This document shows, in pieces, positions 42,280 to 51,176 of a stretch of 64,000 bases of DNA (the first letter of the stretch is position 1; each line of letters begins with the position of its first letter). Location of the stretch: contig JBMNHF010000007.1 in the NCBI GenBank assembly GCA_050950205.1, forward strand, positions 267,536 through 331,535, in the 5' to 3' direction. This stretch comes from WRAV01 sp050950205 (lineage in GTDB: Bacteria > Bacillota > Clostridia > Oscillospirales > Ruminococcaceae). A program made the translations under genes and the position numbers. The notes beneath the pieces were generated by a model. That model saw only the letters and a program-made list of their open reading frames with translations. It made no database searches and was not told the DNA's origin.

Positions 42280-43104
42280 TTAATCTTTCATACCGGAGGT
42301 AACCATGCCTTGTACGAACTGCTTTTGGAACAGCAAGAAGATGATCAGCACGGGAATCACCGATACCACCGACATGGCAATGAGGCTGTTCCAGTCTACC
42401 GAGAACTGCCCGCTGAAGTTGGCAAGGGCCAGCTGAACCGTATATTTGTCCACATCCCGGATGACCAGTAGCGGCCACATAAAGTCGTTCCAGCGCCACA
42501 TAAAGGAGAAGATGGCAAGAACGCTCATGGCAGGCTTTGCGATAGGCAGCATGATGGAAAAGAAGATTCTCGTTTCGCTGGCGCCATCCACCCGGGCGGA
42601 CTCTATCAGCTCGTTGGGCACACTGAGAAAATACTGCCGCAACAGAAAGACTCCCGTTGGGGTTGCCGCAGGCGGAATGATAAGGCCTGCAAAGGAGTTG
42701 TACATTCCAAAAAATTTGACTACATGGAAGATGGGAATCATCAGCACTTCCAAAGGCAGCATCAGGGTGGAAATGAAAAAGATAAACAGCACTTTGCTGC
42801 CCTTAAAATTGTACTTGGCAAAGGCATAGCCCGCCATGGTGTTGATGATAACCGTCAAGATGGTGGACAGCACCGCAACAATGGTACTGTTGAGAAAATA
42901 TCGGCCAAAGTTGCCTTTTTCAAAGGCATGGCGGTAATTGTCCAGGGTAAAGTTTTCGGGGAAAAAGGTGGGGGGATAGCGGAACATCTCCGACCCGCTT
43001 TTAAAGGAAGAGAGCACAATCCAAAAGATGGGAAAGATGAACAAAAGGGCAAGTAAAATGGTAATGGTATAGGTCAGCCAAGTACTGCGGGTTTTCATGT
43101 TCAT
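42280..43104 (-). CDS. Carbohydrate ABC transporter permease (MalG type)
   Basis: A 274-residue permease with six membrane helices and the coupling loop ESARVDGASETRIFFSIMLPIAKPAM. It pairs with the MalF-type permease, whose stop its ATG overlaps (ATGA). As is usual for these sugar importers, no ATPase gene is present; a shared MsmK-type ATPase elsewhere probably powers it. Confidence 0.93.
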   Translation of the reverse strand: MNMKTRSTWLTYTITILLALLFIFPIFWIVLSSFKSGSEMFRYPPTFFPENFTLDNYRHAFEKGNFGRYFLNSTIVAVLSTILTVIINTMAGYAFAKYNFKGSKVLFIFFISTLMLPLEVLMIPIFHVVKFFGMYNSFAGLIIPPAATPTGVFLLRQYFLSVPNELIESARVDGASETRIFFSIMLPIAKPAMSVLAIFSFMWRWNDFMWPLLVIRDVDKYTVQLALANFSGQFSVDWNSLIAMSVVSVIPVLIIFLLFQKQFVQGMVTSGMKD

Positions 43105-43997
43105 TCGATTTCCCCTCCTTTGTTCACTTTAAATTGCAGCAGGGTAAAGACAGCCATCACCACAAGCAGAATCATGGAAAGGGCGCTGGCATAGCCCATC
43201 TCCCGCCTGCCGTCAAAGGCTGCCTCGTAGATATACTGCACCACAAACTTGGTGGAGGTTCCGGGCCCGCCTTTGGTGAGAGCCAGTACCAAACCATAGG
43301 CTTTAAACAAATCGATAAAGGATAGAATCAGAACCAAAAAGGTGGTGGGCTTGAGAAGGGGCAGAGTGATTTTGAAAAATCCCTGAATGGGAGTGGCGCC
43401 GTCCACCTCTGCCGCCTCATAGTAGGATAGGGGAATGCTTTGCAGTCCTGAGATGTAGGTCACCATATAAAAGCCGGTTCGTGCCCAGATGGTGGCGAGA
43501 ATTACCACAAACATGGCCGTTGTTCCCTGGGTTAGCCACTCCACCTTGCTTTTGCCCAGCAAATCCAGCAGATAGTTGATGATACCGGTGTTGTCGCCAA
43601 ACATAAATTTAAAGGAAATACCCACAATGATATAGGATATCATGGAAGGCCAGTAGAAGATGGCGCGGAACATTCCCTTAGCGCGGATTTCTTTAATCAT
43701 CAGGTTGGCCAGAAACAAGGGAATTCCCATAATAAAGGGCAGGCTGATGCCCACATAGATCAGCGTTCTTCCAAAGGACTGCCAGAACTTAACATCCCGA
43801 AAAGCCCGCACATAGTTGTCCAGGCCTATAAACACAGGGGTACTCAAACCCGACCAATCGTTCAGCGAAAAATAGGCACCGAACAGGGCGGGCACCGCAA
43901 TAAAAGCAACAAAAATAAAAAGATTGGGCAGAATAAGAAGATAGGGAAAAAGCTTCATCTCCAAGGAGCTGATACCCTTTTTCTTTTTAATTTTCAA
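43101..43997 (-). CDS. Carbohydrate ABC transporter permease (MalF type)
   Basis: A 298-residue permease with six predicted helices; the first is at about residues 17-40. The coupling loop is EAAEVDGATPIQGFFKITLPLLKPT. It forms the membrane channel with the MalG-type partner downstream. Confidence 0.93.
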   Translation of the reverse strand: MKIKKKKGISSLEMKLFPYLLILPNLFIFVAFIAVPALFGAYFSLNDWSGLSTPVFIGLDNYVRAFRDVKFWQSFGRTLIYVGISLPFIMGIPLFLANLMIKEIRAKGMFRAIFYWPSMISYIIVGISFKFMFGDNTGIINYLLDLLGKSKVEWLTQGTTAMFVVILATIWARTGFYMVTYISGLQSIPLSYYEAAEVDGATPIQGFFKITLPLLKPTTFLVLILSFIDLFKAYGLVLALTKGGPGTSTKFVVQYIYEAAFDGRREMGYASALSMILLVVMAVFTLLQFKVNKGGEIE

Positions 43998-44020
43998 TAC
44001 GGCTACTCCCTTTCCTGTTG

Positions 44021-44056
44021 AAAAAAGTATGGGGTGATTGTTTCAACCACCCCATA
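44021..44056 (-). terminator. Terminator-like hairpin between the binding protein and permease genes
   Basis: On the minus strand TATGGGGTG pairs perfectly with CACCCCATA (44028-44056) and is followed by CTTTTTTC. Partial termination here would give more binding protein than permease. Confidence 0.8.
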
Positions 44057-44074
44057 CCGTCACACAAGAGTCTT

Positions 44075-45379
44075 TTATTGATACAGTTCCTGAAGAACCT
44101 GTTCCATATTAGCTGCATGTTGTTCCGGGGTAATATTACCTGCGATCATCTCGTACATTCCTTCATTTTGAGGTGTTCTTGCCACACCTGCAAAGTCAGG
44201 GTAACCCCAGTCGAAGCTGGCGGCGGGCACTGTGTGCTCCAGTTCGTTGGCAAATACTTCAAAATGCTCTTTTCCAAACGGATAGTCCAGTTTGCCATTG
44301 TCCAGTCTGGGACTCAGGAACAGGGATTCCACACAGTATTTTGCATTGGCCTCCTGAGAGGTGACATACAGGATAAAGTCCACAGCTTCCTGCTCCACGC
44401 CAGAGCCTTTGAAAGCAGCCAGCTGTTTGCCGCCGGGAGTAGAGGAGCGGTTCTTTGCCTTGGGCATATAGGTGACGCCCCACTCAAAGTCTTTGATGTT
44501 GTCCCGATAGTTGGTCAGCATCCAGTTGCCGGAAAGGTGCACTGCAACCTGTCCCGAACGGAACATATTGTTGGGATCCTCGCCGCCAAGCCAAGTGGAT
44601 TTGGGTACAATTTCTTTGTCAAACAGCTCTTTGGTGAAGGTCAGAGCCTGGATGGTTTCGGGGCTGTTGAAAGCAGGGCCGTCCTCGCTGAGGAATTGGC
44701 CGCCGAACTGATACAGCATGGTGGACCATCTGTGGCTGGGATTGTCGATCACCATACCAAACTGAACGCCACCGTCTGCCTTTACCTTCTCCAGAGCAGC
44801 GACAAATTCATCCCAAGTCCAAACGTCGTCGGGGGAGGTAGGCACGCTGACTCCGGCTTTGTCAAATGCCGTTTTGTTGTAGATCATGCCGTTGGCAGTC
44901 ACGTCGGTGGGCAGTGCAGTCACCTTGTCGTTGATGACAAAGTAGTTGTGGATAGAGGGCATAAACTGTGCCAGCACACCGTCAATGTCGTCCACATACT
45001 CGGACAAATCCAAAGTGGCATCGTAAACGGCACTGAGAACGCTCTCGGTGGTTCTGGCCAGTGCAGGGGGCTCTCCGCCCACCACCGACATCATAATTTT
45101 ATTGGTGATCTCGTCGTAGGGAACTTCCAGAAGGTTAATTTGCACGTTGGGCTTGATGGCCTGATAATCTTCGATGAGGTGCTGCATGGCTTCGGTTTCT
45201 GCACCGTCTGCAAACCAAAGCATATCCAGCACTACTTTTTTATCGGAGGTTTCGGTATTGCCAGCCGGGGATGCTTCTTGTGCAGATTGGCTGGAGGGAA
45301 CATCGCCGGAGCTGCTGCAACCTACACTAATCGCCAGGATCATGGCAAACGCCAGCGTAAGACTTAAAATTTTCTTCAT
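44075..45379 (-). CDS. Extracellular sugar-binding lipoprotein (family 1)
   Basis: A 434-residue solute-binding protein of the bacterial family 1 type. The lipobox is ILAISVGC (Cys about 21), followed by a Ser/Ala/Gly-rich linker. The mature part shows LDMLWFADGAETEAMQHLIEDY, AMKIMM-like NKIMMSVVGGEPPALA and the family motif WTWDEFVAALEKV. It is the first gene of the transporter operon, set off from the permeases by a terminator-like hairpin. It most likely binds an oligosaccharide later cut by the GH31 enzyme. Confidence 0.93.
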   Translation of the reverse strand: MKKILSLTLAFAMILAISVGCSSSGDVPSSQSAQEASPAGNTETSDKKVVLDMLWFADGAETEAMQHLIEDYQAIKPNVQINLLEVPYDEITNKIMMSVVGGEPPALARTTESVLSAVYDATLDLSEYVDDIDGVLAQFMPSIHNYFVINDKVTALPTDVTANGMIYNKTAFDKAGVSVPTSPDDVWTWDEFVAALEKVKADGGVQFGMVIDNPSHRWSTMLYQFGGQFLSEDGPAFNSPETIQALTFTKELFDKEIVPKSTWLGGEDPNNMFRSGQVAVHLSGNWMLTNYRDNIKDFEWGVTYMPKAKNRSSTPGGKQLAAFKGSGVEQEAVDFILYVTSQEANAKYCVESLFLSPRLDNGKLDYPFGKEHFEVFANELEHTVPAASFDWGYPDFAGVARTPQNEGMYEMIAGNITPEQHAANMEQVLQELYQ

Positions 45380-45443
45380 TATACGCTTCTCCTTTTTTTG
45401 ATTTCAGTGGCTCGGAAGATTCTTTTCTTTCCACTACGACTTC

Positions 45444-45449
45444 ATTATA
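45444..45449 (-). promoter_or_regulatory. Putative -10 box of the sugar transporter operon
   Basis: On the minus strand a perfect TATAAT lies about 65 nt before the binding-protein ATG. No good -35 is present at 16-18 nt, which fits a promoter needing an activator such as the adjacent AraC-type regulator. The rest of the gap 45380-45561 is AT-rich and otherwise featureless. Confidence 0.45.
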
Positions 45450-45561
45450 TAAAAAGTATGTCTTGAAAAAATGCAAATATTTTTACAATCTATTATAATT
45501 TTTTGTTCTACTAGCTGCTATTGGACCCTTTTAATCCCCGTTCATTTACCTATGGGGTTAC

Positions 45562-47100
45562 CTACTGGCTGGACTGCTGGCGATATTGCCTGGGAGTGAG
45601 ACCTGTAAACCGTTTGAACACCTGCCCAAAATAATTGTGGTTGACAAACCCCACCTTGTTGGCGATTGTCTCGATTTTTAAGTCGGTATGCAGCAGCAGC
45701 TCCTGGGCTCTCTCCAGTCTCAGTTCCATCAGGTAATCGGTGAAGTTTTTGCTCATCTTCTCTTTGAACAGGCGGCTTAGATAGGAGCCCGAAAGCTGCA
45801 GGCTTTCCGCCGCTTGGGCCAGCCCAAAGTCGGGATCGTGGTAGTTGTTTTCAATGAGAATGCGAAGCCTACCGATGATGTTTTCCCCGGAGGACAGAAA
45901 ACTGCAAATGTCCAGCAGGTAGGAAAGAACCTTTTTTTGATCGGCAAAAAAGTTCTCATTCATCTTCTCCTGCTTTAAATCCGGCTTTTTGATCATCCCT
46001 GCCTGGGAAGCTAAATTGGTAGCCTGCCAATACAGCTCCCGAAAGGCGTGCTTGGCGTGTTCCCGGTTGCGCTGTCTTTCCAGATGGTCACACAACCACT
46101 GATAATCCTGCAGAAGCTTGCTTTCGTTGCTGTTGGAAAGCTGATACACAATGTTATTGATGGTTAAGGCCGCATCGTCCTTTGCTTCGGTCTGCTTATG
46201 GATGGAGGTTAAAACGGTGGGCCGCTTTTCAAAATAGCTTTCGGCAATCATGGTTTGGTTTTCTTTGTAGGCTTTGTGAAGACTTTGATGATCCTTAAAA
46301 ACACTGCTCACCGCCACCACGCACACCATTTCTTCCGATTGGCAGAGGGTGCGGGCCACCTGCCCCACCTGCTTGATGATCCGCTGCCTGCTGGTTTCGT
46401 AATCGATGCCCCGGGTAAGGTCACACAAAAACAGCAGTTGATGGTCGGAGCTGCCCCGCACCAGAGAATAACCGGCATCGCTGAGGCTGGTGATAAAGGG
46501 GGATTGCATCAGGGGCAAAATATTATCCCCCGTTTCAAAGTTGATGTTGTAAAACTGCGCGGAAATCACCACGCCCGGCCGGATGGAAATGGAACGCTTG
46601 CCACCTCCCGGTTGCTCCAGGGCCTTGTCGCCGTGGCGGGCAATGTCAAACAACATCTGAACGGAAGGCTGTGTGAGGTGGGAGACATGGACGGATTCTG
46701 CCTTTGCTCTGTCTTTTTGTTCCGCATCCAGTTCCTGCACCACCGTTCGGAGGGATTGAAGCAGCTTGTCAAAGTCAATGGGCTTGATGATGTACTCGGA
46801 TACCTTATAGGTGATGGCCTGCTGGGCATAATGAAAATCACTGTAGGCCGAAAGAATGATGATTTTGGTTTTATAGTGGTTCTTCCGACAGTGTTCTGCC
46901 AGCTCCAACCCGGAGCATCCGGGCATGATAATATCGGAAATTAAAATATCGGGTTTATACTTGTCGATGAGCTCTTTTCCCTTGAGACCATCCCCGCTGG
47001 AAGCGATCAGCCGACAGTTCTCCGCTTCCCAGGGGATGCTTTTGGAAATGCCGCTGACGATCAGCGGTTCGTCATCCAAAATGATCACGGAGTAGCTCAT
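45562..47100 (-). CDS. AraC-type response regulator (YesN-like)
   Basis: A 512-residue regulator. The N-terminal receiver (about residues 3-120) has acidic DDE, the phospho-acceptor Asp in DILISDIIMPGCSG and Lys in YIIKPID. A long central region follows, then a C-terminal pair of AraC helix-turn-helices (AAESLQLSGSYLSRLFKEKMSKNF; ETIANKVGFVNHNYFGQVFKRFTGLTPRQYR). It should activate the adjacent sugar transport genes when phosphorylated by the YesM-like kinase. The ATG has GGAGG 6 nt upstream and lies inside the 3' end of the kinase gene (29-nt overlap). Confidence 0.93.
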   Translation of the reverse strand: MSYSVIILDDEPLIVSGISKSIPWEAENCRLIASSGDGLKGKELIDKYKPDILISDIIMPGCSGLELAEHCRKNHYKTKIIILSAYSDFHYAQQAITYKVSEYIIKPIDFDKLLQSLRTVVQELDAEQKDRAKAESVHVSHLTQPSVQMLFDIARHGDKALEQPGGGKRSISIRPGVVISAQFYNINFETGDNILPLMQSPFITSLSDAGYSLVRGSSDHQLLFLCDLTRGIDYETSRQRIIKQVGQVARTLCQSEEMVCVVAVSSVFKDHQSLHKAYKENQTMIAESYFEKRPTVLTSIHKQTEAKDDAALTINNIVYQLSNSNESKLLQDYQWLCDHLERQRNREHAKHAFRELYWQATNLASQAGMIKKPDLKQEKMNENFFADQKKVLSYLLDICSFLSSGENIIGRLRILIENNYHDPDFGLAQAAESLQLSGSYLSRLFKEKMSKNFTDYLMELRLERAQELLLHTDLKIETIANKVGFVNHNYFGQVFKRFTGLTPRQYRQQSSQ

Positions 47101-48838
47101 TTTCGTCCTCCTTCAGTGGAATAAAAACATCGATGGTGGTGCCCCATCCCAGGCTGCTGGTGACGGAAAACCTCGATTTGCCTTGATACACCAGCCACAG
47201 CCGATCGATGACATTGCGCAGTCCAAGGCCAAAATTGGTGGTCAGGCTTTCGTCGGGGGTTTCTGCATAATGGTTGATGCTCCGCACAATTTCCTCCTCC
47301 ATCCCCACGCCGTCATCAATGACCGAAATCAGAATTCCCTCCGGCGTGGATGCCAAACTCACCGTCACCTTGCCCTTTTCGCAGCTTTTTTTAATGCCGT
47401 GGAGCACTGCATTTTCCACCAGAGGCTGGATGGTGAGGCGGGGAATGATGATATCATCCAACGCCGTATTCTGGGAATGAATGGTATAGCCGAACTTGTC
47501 CTCCAGCAGGATTTTGTAGATGGCCAAAAAATCCTCGGTGTAGGAAAGCTCCTCCCGAACGGTGATGAATTTTTCTCCCTTGGCAAGGGACTGCATGATG
47601 TTGGAAAAAGCAATGGTCACTTTGCGAATATCTTCCTTGCGGCCAAATTCCGCCAGCCAGTTGATGCATTCCAGGGTATTGTAAAGAATATGGGGGCGGA
47701 TTTGTGCCTGCATGGCCTCCAGCTGCATATCCCGGTATTTGATTTCGTGCCGCAGCACCTGATTGATTAAATTATCGGTGGTTTTAACCAGCTGATTAAA
47801 GGAGTTTGCTAAAATTTGCATTTCTTCGCTTTGCTGGGGATTGATTCTCTGGCTGTAATCCCCCTGCTCCACCTTGTTCACCACGTTGACCATATGGCTG
47901 AGGGGCTTGACGATGTGCCGGGAGTTGACCGCTTGAGTAATGTTTCCAAACAGAAGGCCAAAGCATCCCACCACAATGATAATCAGCAGGAGCAGGTCGG
48001 AAAATTGGGTAATTTCCTTAAGGGATACGGCCAACACCAGCCTCCAGTTGTTATAGGGGCTGATGTACTGCGTGACAATGGTTCTGCCCAGTTTGGGAAT
48101 TTTGACAATCTGGCTGTTTTCCACCGTAGAAAAGTCAACCTCTTCCAGGATGAAGTTCATGGTGTCGTTATCGGTATAGTTGTGGACAATCAGAGAGCCG
48201 TATTCATCAAAGACGGCGGCAAACTGCTTGTCGCTGGCAAGAATGGTGCTCAGTTGCTGATCCAGATAGTCGTTGTCGTAGATTGCCACAAAGTACCCCA
48301 GTTCATCCAAATTTTTATAACTAAAAATTTTTCGGGTATACAGCAGCCGCCCGTCCAGCACAAAGCTGCGAATCTGCCCGGAAGGCTCAAACCAGCTTTC
48401 GTCCATTTTGGGGAACAATACATCCCGTTCCCCTTTGTGGTATCGCTTGCGCTGATGGGCACGCAGATTATGGTCGGCATCGTAAAGATACCAACCATAA
48501 ATTTCGTCAAAGAAGATGGATTTGTCGGTAATCGCCTTTTTGATGGCCCGATTGGCGACATCCAGGGAAGTGGGATCATTGGTTGCCAGATTAAGGGCTT
48601 GGTCCAGCTCATTGGTAATGGTGAGGTAGTTGATGGTGCGCTTAAAAGCCCCGGAAGTTTCGTCAAAGTTTTTGCCCTTGGCCGCAACCAGCTCGTTGTT
48701 GAGCCGCTGGGAGTTTCGAATTTGCAGCCAAGTGGCGCCAAAATAGACACTGGCACCAATAAGAGCAACCAGCGTGGTGATGATCAGAGCATTGCTGGCA
48801 ATCATTTGGGTATGAATGGAACGTTTCTTGTGATTCAT
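47072..48838 (-). CDS. Sensor histidine kinase (YesM-like)
   Basis: A 588-residue membrane kinase with a transmembrane helix at about 15-37, a large extracellular sensing region with a Cache-like appearance (about 40-290), a second helix (about 293-315) and a HAMP domain (HIVKPLSHMVNVVNKVEQGDY). The His_kinase/HATPase pair follows: QAQIRPHILYNTLECINW with the phospho-His, IQPLVENAVLHG as N box, and DDGVGM as G box. It probably senses an extracellular sugar or a loaded binding protein. Confidence 0.92.
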   Translation of the reverse strand: MNHKKRSIHTQMIASNALIITTLVALIGASVYFGATWLQIRNSQRLNNELVAAKGKNFDETSGAFKRTINYLTITNELDQALNLATNDPTSLDVANRAIKKAITDKSIFFDEIYGWYLYDADHNLRAHQRKRYHKGERDVLFPKMDESWFEPSGQIRSFVLDGRLLYTRKIFSYKNLDELGYFVAIYDNDYLDQQLSTILASDKQFAAVFDEYGSLIVHNYTDNDTMNFILEEVDFSTVENSQIVKIPKLGRTIVTQYISPYNNWRLVLAVSLKEITQFSDLLLLIIIVVGCFGLLFGNITQAVNSRHIVKPLSHMVNVVNKVEQGDYSQRINPQQSEEMQILANSFNQLVKTTDNLINQVLRHEIKYRDMQLEAMQAQIRPHILYNTLECINWLAEFGRKEDIRKVTIAFSNIMQSLAKGEKFITVREELSYTEDFLAIYKILLEDKFGYTIHSQNTALDDIIIPRLTIQPLVENAVLHGIKKSCEKGKVTVSLASTPEGILISVIDDGVGMEEEIVRSINHYAETPDESLTTNFGLGLRNVIDRLWLVYQGKSRFSVTSSLGWGTTIDVFIPLKEDENELLRDHFG

Positions 48839-48848
48839 AATCTATCCT

Positions 48849-49916
48849 TTATTGAAAATGGCGGTTGATAAAGTTGAGAAACAGCTTCCAGTCCTCCCTG
48901 GTGCAGGCATGGGCCCCTTTTCGCTGGTGATAGCCGCTGCACCCCTTGATGATTTGGGTGTCCACCTCCGGGAAGGAGAAGCTGGCATCCACCGCCTTTT
49001 GTCCGTAAAGTCGATAGATTTCTTCGGCCAGAACAAGGCTTTTGAATTCGCTTTGAGGGTCGGCCCAGCTATCCTCCGACGAGCTGGAAACATAGAGCTT
49101 GCGCGGTGCAATCAACCCCAGCAACATGTGCTGATCCACAGGCAGGGCGTCCTCGTTGTTGCTGTACCGGCTGTACCGCTCTGCAAACCAGTGGGGGAAC
49201 TGGGTGGTGATATCCGCCACTCGTTCTCCGGTTTTACCCCGGGTGATGGCTGCTCCGGTGCAGCCTGAAGACGCCGAAATTACCAGGGAAACCCGCTGAT
49301 CCTGAGCGGCACACCAAAGAGCTGCCTTGCCGCCCCGGGAAAAGCCCGCCATGGCAATTCTGTCTTTGTCAAACAGTGGATGGTCCAAAAGAAAATCCAC
49401 CACACGGCTGCCGCCCCACGCCCAAGCGGATATCACGCCCCAACTGTGGGTATTCTCTTTAGGATACAGTTCAAATACGCTTTTTTGATATTGATCTTTG
49501 TCATCCTTTGCCAGCCCATCCACCAGAGCGTAGACAGCGGCGTAACCCTGAGCGGTAATATCCTGATAAGGCATATGCTGCTGATCCCGCTGCGCATGGT
49601 TGAGTGCCGGGTTGCGGGAAAAGGGGTTGAGCATAATCACCACAGGCAGTTTGTGGTTTCTGCCGGCGGGAGTATACAGGAGAATATCAAAGCTTGCCTG
49701 CTGGCCCTTTAGGGTAACCGTCAGGGTAATGCGCTCCTTTGTGATGGCATCCTCCACCTGTTCCTTTTGCAAAACCTTATGGCTGAGCTTGGGCAAAAGG
49801 GTAGGGGTAAATCCATATACTTCCTTTTGAAACAGGTGGAGAATTTCTCCTCTTCGAACTTCCTGCCAAAAAGGAAGGGTTTGGTTATGATAATCTGAAA
49901 AGATACCCGGTAGCAT
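48849..49916 (-). CDS. CE15-like alpha/beta-hydrolase esterase (glucuronoyl esterase-like)
   Basis: A 355-residue protein without a signal peptide. The nucleophile elbow is GFSRGGKAALW, with the Arg and Lys after the Ser that mark the CE15 glucuronoyl-esterase group. SGCTGAAITRGKTGERV, FPHWFAERY and PVDQHMLLGLIAPRKLYV match bacterial CE15 proteins. The catalytic His is probably in KGAHACTREDW. CE15 enzymes cut esters between glucuronoyl groups of xylan and lignin alcohols. An intracellular form may act on small glucuronoyl or acyl esters. It heads the operon with the two-component system (10-bp gap to the kinase). An acetyl-xylan-type esterase is the main alternative. Confidence 0.75.
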   Translation of the reverse strand: MLPGIFSDYHNQTLPFWQEVRRGEILHLFQKEVYGFTPTLLPKLSHKVLQKEQVEDAITKERITLTVTLKGQQASFDILLYTPAGRNHKLPVVIMLNPFSRNPALNHAQRDQQHMPYQDITAQGYAAVYALVDGLAKDDKDQYQKSVFELYPKENTHSWGVISAWAWGGSRVVDFLLDHPLFDKDRIAMAGFSRGGKAALWCAAQDQRVSLVISASSGCTGAAITRGKTGERVADITTQFPHWFAERYSRYSNNEDALPVDQHMLLGLIAPRKLYVSSSSEDSWADPQSEFKSLVLAEEIYRLYGQKAVDASFSFPEVDTQIIKGCSGYHQRKGAHACTREDWKLFLNFINRHFQ

Positions 49917-49951
49917 CCTATTCCTCCTTGTGCCTTTTGGGGGACAGTTTG

Positions 49952-49980
49952 AGTATAGCTCCGAAACCGAGCAGATACAA
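49952..49980 (-). promoter_or_regulatory. SigA-type promoter of the esterase/two-component operon
   Basis: On the minus strand TTGTAT (49975-49980), a 17-nt spacer and TATACT (49952-49957), then AAGGAGG before the ATG. Confidence 0.55.
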
Positions 49981-50111
49981 CCTTAGGTATTTTACTTTTC
50001 TGCCTAAAGTTTTTACAAAAGGCCTCCCCATAAGCGACATGAAAAAAATACCGTAATTTAACACGAATCCCGCCGCACTACCAGGTTAAGCTATAAGGGA
50101 GGTGGTAACGA

Positions 50112-50264
50112 ATGAAAAGAACTTTAACAGTCCTACTGGCGGTATTCACCATGCTGGTCAGTGTCAGCTGCATGGACCGCACCCGAGACAATACGGGGAG
50201 ATGGAACAACCAAACCCCCAATCCTACTCCCGGTACCGTAGACTCTCTGGACTACCTAGAGTAG
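50112..50264 (+). CDS. Small lipoprotein (50 residues)
   Basis: A short gene with a strong AGGGAGGTGG site 6-8 nt before its ATG. The 50-residue product has a Lys/Arg start, a hydrophobic core (TVLLAVFTMLVSVS) and a lipobox Cys at residue 20. A 30-residue polar tail rich in Asn, Thr and Pro follows, ending in DSLDYLE. A terminator lies 45 bp downstream. I do not recognise a family. It could be a secreted signal-type or envelope lipopeptide, or a spore-related lipoprotein; no function is assigned. Confidence 0.7.
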   Translation: MKRTLTVLLAVFTMLVSVSCMDRTRDNTGRWNNQTPNPTPGTVDSLDYLE

Positions 50265-50307
50265 GTAAAAGTCCGCTGCACTGTCAAGCAGAATAGCCAA
50301 AGGAAAA

Positions 50308-50340
50308 AATCCACTCGTCGTTTGGCGGGTGGATTTTTTT
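50308..50340. terminator. Bidirectional terminator between the small lipoprotein and mpg
   Basis: A 10-bp stem AATCCACTCG/CGGGTGGATT (one G-T pair) has A6 on the left and T7 on the right. Confidence 0.88.
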
Positions 50341-50376
50341 GCAACGAAAATTAAACTGTCACAAGGCAGCAAATGC

Positions 50377-50967
50377 TCAATCCACCAGCCGAAAATTAAG
50401 GGGCCAGGTGGCGGCCTCACCGGCATAATCCACGCCAATCCGGGGGCCGGCGGCAATTGCTCTTTTTTCTCGGACGCCTTCTGTAATGATAAGGGGGGAT
50501 TGGCATAAATCCCATCCGTTTTGTTGGATGGTGAGCCCCAACGCCTTGGATAGCTTTCCGGGGCCGTCGCAAAAAGCGCGCAACTGAGATTTGGTCAGTT
50601 CATGGTAGGGCTTTCCATAGCGGTTTTGGGAAAGAAGCTCCCGCCCTTCCAGCGGAGTGCCTGCGCGGATTAAGACGGCGCAGGGATCCCCTTCCTGCCC
50701 GGTAACGGCATTGAGAAGATAGTGCATGCCGTAAATGAGGTAAATGTAAGCATGCCCGCCCAGCCCATACATGGTTTGGGTGCGCGGGGTGCGGCGATCA
50801 CCATAGCTGTGGCAGGCGGGATCCTCGATCCCGAGGTAAGCTTCCACCTCGGTAATTTCTACCATAAGGTCCCCCTGTTTCGTCCGGTGAACCAGAATCT
50901 TCCCCAACAGATCCTTGGCCACCTCTCGAGCGTCTCGAAGGTAAAACTCACGGGGCAGGGTCTTCAT
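50377..50967 (-). CDS. mpg: DNA-3-methyladenine glycosylase (AAG/MPG family)
   Basis: Base-excision enzyme removing alkylated purines. The 196-residue protein shows ITEVEAYLGIEDPACHSYGDRRTPR with the catalytic Glu, MYGLGGHAYIYLIYGMHYLLNAVTG, AVLIRAGTPLEG and CDGPGKLSKALGL, all family signatures, with the usual length. It is separated from the CYTH gene by hairpins and is probably transcribed alone. Confidence 0.93.
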   Translation of the reverse strand: MKTLPREFYLRDAREVAKDLLGKILVHRTKQGDLMVEITEVEAYLGIEDPACHSYGDRRTPRTQTMYGLGGHAYIYLIYGMHYLLNAVTGQEGDPCAVLIRAGTPLEGRELLSQNRYGKPYHELTKSQLRAFCDGPGKLSKALGLTIQQNGWDLCQSPLIITEGVREKRAIAAGPRIGVDYAGEAATWPLNFRLVD

Positions 50968-51034
50968 CTTTTCACCTCATCCCAGGTAGGGTAGTAACGC
51001 CATGGAAAGGATAAGATTAGAAGCTTTTGCAAAC

Positions 51035-51067
51035 GCAAAAGAGCAGGAAGGCAATGCCATCTCCTGC
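51035..51067 (-). terminator. Terminator after the CYTH gene
   Basis: On the minus strand GCAGGA pairs with TCCTGC and is followed by CTCTTTTGCG. A second perfect hairpin, CAACAGGG/CCCTGTTG, lies at 51097-51117 without a T run. Confidence 0.55.
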
Positions 51068-51176
51068 CCTTCCACAAACACATTGCAACCTTCAGCCAAC
51101 AGGGGTTTTCCCTGTTGTTATCATGTCCTCTCGGGGAAGAGCTATGCTTTCCAGCTTTTCTGAAAGCCAAAGAGAA

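Noticed and set aside
50102..50296. A 64-codon frame across the small lipoprotein gene
   Set aside because: It starts inside the ribosome binding site of the 50-residue gene and lacks a site of its own; the lipoprotein frame has a signal sequence and a lipobox.
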